Source: an uncultured Acidimicrobiales bacterium (GTDB taxonomy: Bacteria; Actinomycetota; Acidimicrobiia; Acidimicrobiales; SZUA-35). From it: a stretch of DNA of 64,000 bases. Numbering within the stretch: position 1 is the first letter of the stretch; the number at the start of each line of letters is the position of its first letter. Of this stretch, positions 1-7,497 are shown piece after piece. The stretch covers positions 1 to 64,000 of the forward strand of contig CALHFG010000070.1 in assembly GCA_938029215.1 (NCBI GenBank), read 5' to 3'. A program made the translations under genes and the position numbers. The notes below the pieces were generated by a model. It had not been told where the DNA came from, did no database searches, and saw only the letters and a program-made list of their open reading frames with translations.

Positions 1-897
1 CTCGGCACCGATGATGATCGAGATGGCGGTGAGCTGGAAGAAGATGATGAGGCCGGCGATTCCACCGAGTAAGGCGTAGGCCGCACCGAACGAGCCGACG
101 TTTTGGGCGTAGAAACTAAACGCGATCGCCGACAACACCCAAAGAACCATCGCAACTCGAGCACCCTTGTTTTTCCACGGGGTCTTGCGGGCCCTGTCCG
201 GGCTGTAGCGATACAGGACCGTGAGCGCGAGCGGGAACAGAATGGCGAGGCCCACGAACGTTCCAACGTTCACGATCGCTTCGGTCGGACCCCCCAGATT
301 GGCCCGTGCGGTGAGCACCGGGATGACGCCCAGAAGACCAACGAGCGCCACGACAAACACGATGCCAAGTGCGGTGAACAGATAGGCGAGGCCGCGAACG
401 ACCAACCCGCTGCGAGTTTCGGGAGCCTCGTACGCAGCGTTGACGACACTCATGAGCTTCTGGGTGGCTCCGGAGGCGGAAAACAACGCGATGAGGAGAC
501 CAACGATGACGCTCGCAAGCTTGCCGATGCTCAAGCCAGGGTCGGTGGCCGGAAGTTCACACGATCCATCACCAGGGTTCGTGCCACTCACAGCCTCGCA
601 CCCAAACTCCTTCACCAGATCGCCGGTGGGGCCGCCGAGGTTCTGCCCAAGGTCGTTGACCTGGGAAATGATCTCAGCCGGGTCGTTGACCAACGAATAC
701 AGGCTCGTCATCGCAATCAGGGTGGGCAGAAGGGCCAGCAGTGCGTAAAACGCGATTCCTGCCGCAATGACCGTGACATTGTGTCGCCCGAATCTCTTCA
801 AGACCAGCTTGGCGGTCTTGATGAAGCCAACCCGATGCTGGGTCGCGCTGGGGTCATCGAACGGGTTCAGGTCCCGCTCTCGAGTTGTTGTCGCCAC
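1..897 (-). CDS. YihY/BrkB family inner-membrane protein (3' end outside window)
   Basis: The reading frame is open from a GTG at 897 to the window edge, giving 299 codons without a stop. The translation has several hydrophobic segments and family landmarks, including a stretch near residue 35 reading AAGIAFYALLALLPTL. It ends at the edge in IIIGAE, just where YihY proteins carry their C-terminal G-x-E-L-N-A motif, so only a short tail is missing. The start lies 3 nt after the stop of the upstream 63-residue gene and has a GAGGAG-like ribosome site inside that gene, so the two are probably co-translated. YihY proteins are polytopic membrane proteins of unsettled function; the older label ribonuclease BN is a misassignment. 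Confidence 0.88.
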   Translation of the reverse strand, partial: MATTTRERDLNPFDDPSATQHRVGFIKTAKLVLKRFGRHNVTVIAAGIAFYALLALLPTLIAMTSLYSLVNDPAEIISQVNDLGQNLGGPTGDLVKEFGCEAVSGTNPGDGSCELPATDPGLSIGKLASVIVGLLIALFSASGATQKLMSVVNAAYEAPETRSGLVVRGLAYLFTALGIVFVVALVGLLGVIPVLTARANLGGPTEAIVNVGTFVGLAILFPLALTVLYRYSPDRARKTPWKNKGARVAMVLWVLSAIAFSFYAQNVGSFGAAYALLGGIAGLIIFFQLTAISIIIGAE

Positions 898-900
898 TTG

Positions 901-1092
901 TTAGTACTCCTCGTCTTCCCAAACCTCGACGATGTGGGCACCCGTGCGATCACGAAACGGCCCACGGCCGTATGTCCAGACCCTCTTCGGCACAAACTTT
1001 CGCTGCGGAAAGTTCAGGCGGTCGATAATCACCGCAATCAGCGAAAGCAGAAGGCCTGCTCCGCCGAGCAGAAGACCGGTCTGAGAGATCAT
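901..1092 (-). CDS. Small single-span membrane protein (63 aa), hypothetical
   Basis: A 63-residue protein with one hydrophobic segment at about residues 5-24, followed by a basic and then acidic tail ending in EDEEY. I recognise no family. The start is supported by a TAGAAT -10 box ending exactly 6 nt before the ATG, indicating a leaderless transcript. The stop is 3 nt from the start of the YihY-type gene, so the two form a unit. It lies 64 bp after the trypsin-like gene of the envelope operon and may have both read-through and its own promoter. Confidence 0.7.
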   Translation of the reverse strand: MISQTGLLLGGAGLLLSLIAVIIDRLNFPQRKFVPKRVWTYGRGPFRDRTGAHIVEVWEDEEY

Positions 1093-1098
1093 TCCGCA

Positions 1099-1104
1099 AT
1101 TCTA
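1099..1104 (-). promoter_or_regulatory. -10 box TAGAAT, leaderless start of the 63-aa gene
   Basis: TAGAAT on the minus strand is separated by 6 nt (TGCGGA) from the ATG at 1092, so transcription should begin at or next to the start codon. Confidence 0.6.
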
Positions 1105-1156
1105 CTGCAGGAGATCAATGATGCTTGGGTGGGCCGATCGGACGCTCGGCCGAAAG

Positions 1157-2392
1157 TCAGTTTCCAGGCGCGTCAGCTGCGGTGGGATCCACCGGATCGG
1201 CGCAGTTCAAAAGGCTGGCGCAGACGCCACTGAGATCGGAGGCAAACCGGACGTCACCACCTGTGAAGCCAAGGGGCGCATAGGTAACGCTGGCAACACC
1301 CACGATCTTGCCGGTGCTATCAACCAGCGGCCCACCGTTGAACAGGCTGCCAATTGCAGCCGTGTGTTGCAGGCCCACATCGGACCGATCGAGCACCGTC
1401 CCGGGCGAGGCGGTTGCTCCCTGCCCACCGGTGCCACTCATGGCGAACACTTTGGCGCCAACGACCGACGTAAGGTCGGCTTCGGTCGCAAAGGTCAGCT
1501 TGGGAATCTCGACGTCGACCACGATCAACGCCAGATCACGCTCGGCATCCCAGGACCAAAGCGTTGCGGGGATGCGTTCGTCGCCTTTCACCAGCTCAAT
1601 GCCAGGGGCCGGGGCGATGGTGCTCGATTTCACGAGGGCGTAGCTGGTCACCAAGGCCGTGCCTCCTTCGTGTTTCGCAACCGCTGCAGCAGTCCCGGCG
1701 ACCGATGCGCCTCGCTCGTTGGTCGTGCGCAGCTGGTACACCGATTCACCGATCTGGCCCGGCAGGTTTACAACACCGTTTTGTTCAGAGACGAACTCGC
1801 CCAACGGCTGCAGCTCTTCCCGAATTTGGTCCAACGAGTCACCGCGTAGCTGGTTGATCGAGTCACTGGCATCGATGAACTGTTCGTCGAAACCCTCGAC
1901 GAAGCGAGCGATTTCTTGCTCGTTCGCCGCGAGGCGGTTGTCGTAGTACGCATAGAAGCCAGCTCCAGCGAACGCGATGCCCAACGCCATCGAAAGCAAC
2001 ATGAAGGAGATGCCGATGGCGGTTCGTGGCAGGATCCGGTGTCGGCGTTTGGAGCGGCCGGGAGACATCGCAATGAAGCCGCGGCGCTCGAGGACCTTGC
2101 CTTCCCGGAATCGGTCCCAGAGACCTTTCGGGCGAACCTCGGGGGCAACGCCACCGATACGCCCACGCTTTCGAGCAGTCGGCTGCTGAGGCGTAGCGAC
2201 CGTCGGCTCAACCACGATGGCATCTTCAACCTTCGGCGGAGGCGGACTGACCGATGGGGCAAGCGCGTCAACGGCGGTCTTCATGCCTGCAGTTGGCGAG
2301 CCTCGCAATGCAGCTGGGACAGAACTACCTCGAGCAGTCCCAATGCGCGGGGCTTCGGTTCGAGATGCGGTGTTCACAGATCGAGGGGTCAT
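1157..2392 (-). CDS. Membrane-anchored trypsin-like (HtrA fold) protein with degenerate catalytic triad
   Basis: 411 residues: a Pro/Ala-rich cytoplasmic N-terminus, one membrane span at about 124-149, a short helical linker, and an extracytoplasmic chymotrypsin-like domain from about 215 to 390. The fold is recognisable from the DLALIVVD strand (Asp286) and the GGPLVD loop. Where HtrA proteases have T-N-A-H-V-V, this protein has T-S-Y-A-L-V (Ala252 at the His position). The nucleophile loop G-N-S-G-G-P reads L-F-N-G-G-P (Asn352 at the Ser position). Two of three triad residues are therefore absent and it is probably a pseudoprotease. Its ATG overlaps the stop of the penicillin-binding protein gene by 4 nt, suggesting coupled translation and a role beside that enzyme, perhaps as a scaffold or sensor (inference). 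Confidence 0.8.
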   Translation of the reverse strand: MTPRSVNTASRTEAPRIGTARGSSVPAALRGSPTAGMKTAVDALAPSVSPPPPKVEDAIVVEPTVATPQQPTARKRGRIGGVAPEVRPKGLWDRFREGKVLERRGFIAMSPGRSKRRHRILPRTAIGISFMLLSMALGIAFAGAGFYAYYDNRLAANEQEIARFVEGFDEQFIDASDSINQLRGDSLDQIREELQPLGEFVSEQNGVVNLPGQIGESVYQLRTTNERGASVAGTAAAVAKHEGGTALVTSYALVKSSTIAPAPGIELVKGDERIPATLWSWDAERDLALIVVDVEIPKLTFATEADLTSVVGAKVFAMSGTGGQGATASPGTVLDRSDVGLQHTAAIGSLFNGGPLVDSTGKIVGVASVTYAPLGFTGGDVRFASDLSGVCASLLNCADPVDPTAADAPGN

Positions 2393-4614
2393 GGCTGCTG
2401 GTCTCCCTGCGCGTTGGTGGCGCCGGTAGTGGGTGGTGTGGCGGGCGGGCTATCGCCGTTCGGGTCGCTGGGAACCGAAGAGCTGGAGGTTGGTGGTGGA
2501 GCTGTGGTGACGGGTGGAGCGATAAGAGCTGGCGTAGCGATCTCGCTGGAAAGGCAGGGACCGCCACAGTCGGCCTTGACGGTGCGGGCCCACGAACGAG
2601 GCTTGGCGACCGTCTCGCTTCGGGATGCGACCACCTGGTCGACCGATGAGACCCGGGCAGGCAGGTCGGCGGGCTCGGGGAACTCCGCAGGTTCGATGCC
2701 AGCGAGACCGGCGGTCATGATTTCGGAGAAGGCAATCGCTGGATGGGAACCGCCGGTGACGTTGCCGACACCGTTGATGTTGCGCAGGCTTGCCAATTTG
2801 TCCGCATGCCCCATCCAGACGGCGGTGGTGAGGTGTGGGTCATAGCCCACGAACCACGCAGCCCGGTAGGCCTGGGCGGTACCGGTCTTGCCGGCGATCG
2901 AGTGGCCTTCTACCTCGGCACGCTTTCCGGTGCCTTCGAGGACAACACCAGTCATCACGTCGGTCACATGATCGGCCACCGCGGTTTCGAGCACCCGCGA
3001 CCCGGACTGCGTCGTGTTGTCCAACAGAACATTGCCAGCATCATCCAACACCCGCAAGATGCCGGTCGGGGCGGCCCGCACTCCTCGATTAGCGAACGTG
3101 CCATAGGCCGAAGCCATCTCCAGGGGAGAACTCTCCGCCGCCCCCAGCGCCAGACTCGCACCGTAGTCGCGGTCGGCCTCCAGACGATCCAAACCAAGCT
3201 TCTTGGCCAGCGTCACCGTGTCCGGGATCGAAACGTCGAGAACCAGCTGGGCATAAACGGTGTTCACCGACTTCCAGGTGGCTTCGCGCAGGTCGATGCG
3301 TCCGCGATCTTTGTAGTCATAGTTCTCGATCGTGCACTGATCGCCATGGCAACCGGGAACCTTGTAGCGACCGGGAGCTCGGTACATCGTGTCGGGACCG
3401 AGCCCGCGGCTAAAGGCCTCAGCGAGAACGATCGGCTTGAACGACGAGCCGGGCTGGAAGCCCGTGCTGCCGCCAATCGCCAGGTTCACCTGGCTGAAGT
3501 CGTAGTCCCGGCCGCCGACCATGGCCAACACGTGCCCGTTGGAGTGGTCCAGGGTGACCGAGGCCATTTCGATCGGGTACTCGGTTGAGCCGAGGCGATC
3601 CGCCACTGCCGATTCCGCCTTGGCTTGCAACGCGGGGTCGATCGTTGTCTCAACGGTGAGGCCACCGCGATAGACGAGGTCATCACCGAAGCGTTCGCGC
3701 AGGTCGGCCTCAACCCAATCGACGAAGAACGGATGTGCGGTCGCGCCCTTCTTCTCCAACGGCTGGATCACGGTGACCGGGCCCGCCGGAGGTGGTCCGT
3801 TCTCCACGAGCCAGAGGGTGCGAGCTGCCTCGCGTTCGTAGTTCTCTTCGTCGATGTATCCCTGATCGAGCATCGACTGCAGAACGACTCGGCGGCGCTC
3901 ATCGGCTGCCTCGACGTTCTCGCGCGGGCTCAATCGAGAAGGAGCCTTCACGATGCCGGCGAGTGTGGCCGACTCGGAGATGTCGAGTTCGTTCACTGGC
4001 TTCGCGAAATACACCTCGGCGGCCGCCCCGATGCCGTATGCCCCGGCTCCGAAGTACGACGTCTCCAGGTATCGGAAGAGAATGGTCTCCTTCGACATCA
4101 CCTGCTCGAGCTCGGCTGCCAACAGTGCCTCTCGCGCCTTGCGTTCGAAGGTCTGGTCCTTGGTCAGATAGACGTTCTTCACATATTGCTGTGTGATGGT
4201 CGACCCGCCTTGTGCGATGCCGCCAGCTGCGAGGTTGACACGCGCTGCACGAGCTACACCCTCGATGTCCACACCGTCGTGTTCCCAAAAGCGTTGATCC
4301 TCGATGGCGACTATGGCGTTCTTCATCACCCGCGGAACATCGGACTGCTTGATGTCAACTGTCTGCTCGAATCCTCGAAGCAAACCGATCTCTTCGCCGT
4401 TGGAGTCGAGGATGACCGATGGTTTGGCTACAAGGTCGGGACGTTCGTCCGGAAGATCGCCGGGCAGTGGGGCCTTGAGCAGTGTCAAAGCGGCGACGCC
4501 CAAGATCAGCGGCGGCAAGAGAATTGCGCCTAGGCCGAGAGCGACGCCGGTGTTCAGTATTCCTATCGCCAGACCGGTCCCGCGGCGTTCTTGGAATCGA
4601 TCTGGATTAGCCAT
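2389..4614 (-). CDS. Bifunctional class A penicillin-binding protein (transglycosylase/transpeptidase)
   Basis: 741 residues from the ATG at 4614. Order: short cytoplasmic tail, membrane span at about 13-47, GT51 glycosyltransferase domain, transpeptidase domain, then a Ser/Thr/Pro-rich tail. Glycosyltransferase motifs are EDQRFWEHDG (catalytic Glu105) and GGSTITQQ. Transpeptidase motifs are SSFK (Ser390, Lys393), SVN (Ser449) and KTGTA (Lys576). It polymerises lipid II and cross-links peptidoglycan on the outer face of the membrane. A longer reading to 4698 would add 28 residues atypical of the family. I chose 4614 because it overlaps the stop of the upstream exported-protein gene by 8 nt, a coupling-type arrangement. 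It also overlaps the downstream pseudoprotease by 4 nt. Confidence 0.93.
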   Translation of the reverse strand: MANPDRFQERRGTGLAIGILNTGVALGLGAILLPPLILGVAALTLLKAPLPGDLPDERPDLVAKPSVILDSNGEEIGLLRGFEQTVDIKQSDVPRVMKNAIVAIEDQRFWEHDGVDIEGVARAARVNLAAGGIAQGGSTITQQYVKNVYLTKDQTFERKAREALLAAELEQVMSKETILFRYLETSYFGAGAYGIGAAAEVYFAKPVNELDISESATLAGIVKAPSRLSPRENVEAADERRRVVLQSMLDQGYIDEENYEREAARTLWLVENGPPPAGPVTVIQPLEKKGATAHPFFVDWVEADLRERFGDDLVYRGGLTVETTIDPALQAKAESAVADRLGSTEYPIEMASVTLDHSNGHVLAMVGGRDYDFSQVNLAIGGSTGFQPGSSFKPIVLAEAFSRGLGPDTMYRAPGRYKVPGCHGDQCTIENYDYKDRGRIDLREATWKSVNTVYAQLVLDVSIPDTVTLAKKLGLDRLEADRDYGASLALGAAESSPLEMASAYGTFANRGVRAAPTGILRVLDDAGNVLLDNTTQSGSRVLETAVADHVTDVMTGVVLEGTGKRAEVEGHSIAGKTGTAQAYRAAWFVGYDPHLTTAVWMGHADKLASLRNINGVGNVTGGSHPAIAFSEIMTAGLAGIEPAEFPEPADLPARVSSVDQVVASRSETVAKPRSWARTVKADCGGPCLSSEIATPALIAPPVTTAPPPTSSSSVPSDPNGDSPPATPPTTGATNAQGDQQP

Positions 4615-5524
4615 CGTCCCCACCGCCTTCGGTAGCGGGCGATTCAGGAGCAGGCTCGGGAGCGGGCGCAACGCACGCCGGGATCGTGAGCACCGCAACT
4701 TGTTCCTCAGCGGACACGGTCACCGAACTCGTGCCCTCCAGCTCACAACGCACCAGGAAGCGGGCGGCGCCTCCCTCCGAAGTTGCAACCGAGTTGGCCG
4801 AGAGCAACGAGACCACCGGCGAGAATGACGCAGTAACCGGCGTGCCGACCACGGGTGACAAGACCGAACGACCGGCGCTGTCGACCAGTTGACGGCCAAC
4901 AGTGATTGCCACCACGCTGCGGCCACCGACCGCGGGTTCCTCGGTGGCGACCACATCGAACACCAGGTTCTGCGGCGGCGTGGTGACCTTCAGCTGAAGA
5001 TCACGTGATTGGCCTTTGTTGAGAAACAGGACAACGGATCCGTTCGACGCTCGAAGTCCGGGAACGAAAGCACGGACTCGATAGCGGCCCCCATTGATGT
5101 CCTCGGCGATCCACGTGCCATCTTCTTCCACAGGAACGGAAATCTCATCCTGGCCACCGTCGGTAATTCGGGTGATCCGGACCTGGGCGACATCCTCGGC
5201 AGCGAGACCGAGCACACTGCCCTGCAATGTTGAGGAGCCGCCGGTCACCTTCGGTGACTCGACCGGCAGTTCAACAAACGCCAACGGTTCGATCCGCACG
5301 TCGCCGGTGTTCGGCGCTTCGGCCAGCCGCATGGCCCCATCAGCTTCGTCGGGAGGAATGGTGGCTGCGGAAAAAGTCAGCGGTTCGATGCTGAGCGCCT
5401 CGACACTTCTTTCCCCGGCGTACGCGCTGACAACATCGTCGCGGCTGGCCCACATCCACCCGAGCCCAAAGACCAAGGCGAACGCGGCGACGAACTTCAT
5501 CGCGATGAACGAGTCCCAGTACAC
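4607..5524 (-). CDS. Exported/membrane-anchored beta-sandwich protein, hypothetical
   Basis: 305 residues with an N-terminal hydrophobic segment (about residues 9-26) that is a signal peptide or anchor. A middle region (about 100-165) resembles carboxypeptidase-regulatory/CnaB-like domains, with the phrase GRYRVRAFVPG. A second beta-rich region (about 185-285) resembles an Ig-like fold, and the tail is Pro/Glu/Gly-rich. The 305-codon frame begins at a GTG (5524); an ATG at 5500 would start right before the hydrophobic segment and is equally plausible. It heads the operon with the class A PBP and overlaps it by 8 nt. An extracytoplasmic partner of the PBP is a reasonable guess; no enzymatic motif is visible. 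Confidence 0.75.
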   Translation of the reverse strand: MYWDSFIAMKFVAAFALVFGLGWMWASRDDVVSAYAGERSVEALSIEPLTFSAATIPPDEADGAMRLAEAPNTGDVRIEPLAFVELPVESPKVTGGSSTLQGSVLGLAAEDVAQVRITRITDGGQDEISVPVEEDGTWIAEDINGGRYRVRAFVPGLRASNGSVVLFLNKGQSRDLQLKVTTPPQNLVFDVVATEEPAVGGRSVVAITVGRQLVDSAGRSVLSPVVGTPVTASFSPVVSLLSANSVATSEGGAARFLVRCELEGTSSVTVSAEEQVAVLTIPACVAPAPEPAPESPATEGGGDDG

Positions 5525-5559
5525 ATGGTTCTTTCGGCCTATTCGGGCCGAGAATGAGC

Positions 5560-5587
5560 AACGCCGAGCGAGAAGCTCGGCGTTTTT
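5560..5587 (+). terminator. Intrinsic terminator hairpin with T-run on the plus strand
   Basis: A perfect 10-bp stem (5560-5569 with 5575-5584), a 5-nt loop, and five T residues at 5583-5587. The T-run is on the plus strand although both flanking genes are on the minus strand. On the minus strand the hairpin would still form after the ferredoxin gene but with a poor U-tract. It may act in both directions or block antisense transcription. Confidence 0.7.
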
Positions 5588-5644
5588 CTCAAACTAGTAG
5601 GCGTCGATCGCTACCGCGAGACACCGTTTTTCAAGGCGAGTTAC

Positions 5645-5911
5645 TTACTCGACCTCAATGAAAATGCATTCGCCGGGGCATTCCTCGGCCGATTCGATCA
5701 CGCTGTCGAGCCCACCGTCGGGGATGCGAGCCATGCCTTCGACGCCTGCGGGATGGTCACCACCGTCGAAGAGCTTCTCTTCGCCGAAGTTCGCGGCAGT
5801 TTCTTTGACGTAGTACAGACCATCGTCCTTGCCGTAGAAGATGTCCGGGGCAATCTCGGCGCAGAGCCCGTCGCCAGTACAAAGATCCTGATCAATCCAT
5901 ACTTTGACCAT
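5645..5911 (-). CDS. Ferredoxin, single-cluster actinobacterial P450-partner type
   Basis: 88 residues. The ligand pattern is C11-T-G-D14-G-L-C17 with a C78-P pair near the C-terminus. The family is small cytoplasmic electron carriers that usually serve cytochrome P450s or other oxygenases. In bacterial [3Fe-4S] relatives the middle ligand position is not Cys; here it is Asp14, which in some ferredoxins can itself bind a fourth iron. A further Cys82 lies in CPGEC. The ATG at 5911 has AGGTGA 6 nt upstream; a GTG at 5920 would add three residues. It is monocistronic, divergent from the WS/DGAT gene, with no P450 gene in the window. Confidence 0.88.
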   Translation of the reverse strand: MVKVWIDQDLCTGDGLCAEIAPDIFYGKDDGLYYVKETAANFGEEKLFDGGDHPAGVEGMARIPDGGLDSVIESAEECPGECIFIEVE

Positions 5912-6011
5912 GAAGGTCACCTCATTTCCTAACCGGGCGTCGTGCCCGATGCATTGGTAGTAAGTGTATCGGCCAAATCGGCTGACTCTGGAACCGGCGG
6001 CGCGAAGACCC

Positions 6012-6017
6012 CATACT
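6012..6017 (+). promoter_or_regulatory. -10 box CATACT, leaderless start of WS/DGAT gene
   Basis: CATACT is followed by exactly 6 nt and then GTG at 6024. The same hexamer and spacing occur before the thioesterase gene at 57698. Confidence 0.5.
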
Positions 6018-6023
6018 GAGCGG

Positions 6024-7436
6024 GTGGATCAGGAGATGACCGACACCGAGTCGATGATGTGGGGCTTGGAATCGAACCCCAATCTGGCGTCGACGATGGG
6101 CTCGCTGATGCTGCTGGAAAAGGCCCCTGATCCAGAGTGGGCACTCGCTTCGGTACGAAAGGCCGTGAGCAACGTGCCTCGCCTGCGCCTCCGGGTCGCA
6201 GAGCCGACCCTCGGCTTGGGCACACCACATTGGACGCTCGATACCGAATTCGACCTTTCTCATCACGTTCGATTCCTGCGCCTGCCGCCTCGTTCCACGA
6301 TGGACGATCTCACCGAAACTGCCGCCCAATGGATCAACGACCCCTTCGACCGGAGCCGGCCGCTATGGGAAATGTTGATCCTCGGAGGGCTCCCGGGTGG
6401 CAAGGCTGCCATGGTTACCAAGCTCCATCACTCGATTGCCGACGGACTGGGCGCCCTGCAAATGGCAGGCGAGATCTACGGCTTCGGCGATCCGGGCGCT
6501 ATGCCGGAACAGATCGACCTTGGTCAAGTGTTCGCTCAACTGCAGGCTGAAGCCGACGTTCAAGCGTTGGGCGGTTCCGACAAAGACACAAAGGGGCAAG
6601 ACGCCGACGACGACGGTCCCGGATTCTTCGACAGGATCGGCAGCGTGGCGTCGCTCATCGCGGATCGCCGAAAGATCGCAAACGCAGGCAACGATGCGGT
6701 TCAGGCAGCTCGGACCGTCGCCAACCAGTTTCCCGGTCTCGGCGGCCAGGCCGGATCGGAGCTTTGGAGCGAGCGGTCCCGCAATCGACGCTTTGAATAT
6801 TTGGAGATTCCGCTCACCGCTTTGAAGAAGTCAGCCAAGAAGCGCGGGGTCCGACTGAACGACGTCTTTGTCGGAGCGTGCGCCGAAGGCGTGCTTCGCT
6901 ACCACGACGAGTACGCGGTTCAGCTACCCGAGATTTCTTCGACCGTCGTTGTAAGCACTCGTCGACCAGACGACGATCCGACCGTCAACGCCTTCACGCC
7001 AACGTCCATCCCACTGCCCGGACACGGAGTCGGCACCGATGAGCGGGTCAGCTACATCAACGCCGAAATCCAACTGCGACGCGAGGCCCTTCGGTCCCAC
7101 CGAGACATCATGGGATCGGTCAGTGGTCTCGCCGCAGCGCTCCCAACAAACCTGTCCGCGGGCCTTGCACTCGGCCAGGCCAGCAGAATCGATCTTGCCA
7201 CCAGTAACGTCCCGGGACCTCCAATCGATGCCTACTTCGGAGGACAACGCATTCTCCGCTGGATCCCCATCGGCCCCGTGGCGGGAACCGCGGTGAACGT
7301 TTCGCTGCTGTCCTATACCGACTCGGTTTTTGTTGGTCTTCATATCGATCCGGCCGCAATTCCCGAAACCAAGCTGCTCAAGAATTGCTTCCGAGCGGGC
7401 TTTGGGGACCTTGGCGTCCGCGCTCGCATACGGTGA
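6024..7436 (+). CDS. WS/DGAT family wax ester synthase / diacylglycerol O-acyltransferase
   Basis: 470 residues. The catalytic HHxxxDG motif of the family is present as HHSIADG (His135, His136, Asp140, Gly141). The C-terminal half has the usual conserved phrases, including SNVPGP near residue 400. These enzymes join acyl-CoA to a fatty alcohol or diacylglycerol to make storage neutral lipid at the inner membrane. The start is chosen at GTG 6024 because of the -10 box 6 nt upstream; an ATG four codons later at 6036 is an alternative. The gene stands alone, so its alcohol acceptor cannot be deduced. Confidence 0.9.
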   Translation: MDQEMTDTESMMWGLESNPNLASTMGSLMLLEKAPDPEWALASVRKAVSNVPRLRLRVAEPTLGLGTPHWTLDTEFDLSHHVRFLRLPPRSTMDDLTETAAQWINDPFDRSRPLWEMLILGGLPGGKAAMVTKLHHSIADGLGALQMAGEIYGFGDPGAMPEQIDLGQVFAQLQAEADVQALGGSDKDTKGQDADDDGPGFFDRIGSVASLIADRRKIANAGNDAVQAARTVANQFPGLGGQAGSELWSERSRNRRFEYLEIPLTALKKSAKKRGVRLNDVFVGACAEGVLRYHDEYAVQLPEISSTVVVSTRRPDDDPTVNAFTPTSIPLPGHGVGTDERVSYINAEIQLRREALRSHRDIMGSVSGLAAALPTNLSAGLALGQASRIDLATSNVPGPPIDAYFGGQRILRWIPIGPVAGTAVNVSLLSYTDSVFVGLHIDPAAIPETKLLKNCFRAGFGDLGVRARIR

Positions 7437-7485
7437 ATCTGCAACTACAAAGCCCGTTCAGTAAGCACTTGTCGTGGTCATTCGC

Positions 7486-7491
7486 TAGGTT
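7486..7491 (+). promoter_or_regulatory. -10 box TAGGTT, leaderless start of S9 peptidase gene
   Basis: TAGGTT, then 6 nt (CGACCG), then GTG at 7498. Confidence 0.55.
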
Positions 7492-7497
7492 CGACCG

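Noticed and set aside
103-1233. Long plus-strand frame (376 codons) opposite the YihY and small membrane genes
   Set aside because: Composition is Arg/Gln/His-rich low-complexity typical of an antisense frame in high-GC DNA; the minus-strand genes have clear family features.
4615-4698. Longer start of the class A PBP
   Set aside because: The extra 28 residues are Arg/Pro-rich, overlap the upstream gene by about 90 nt and are not seen in this family; the 8-nt overlap start is more natural.
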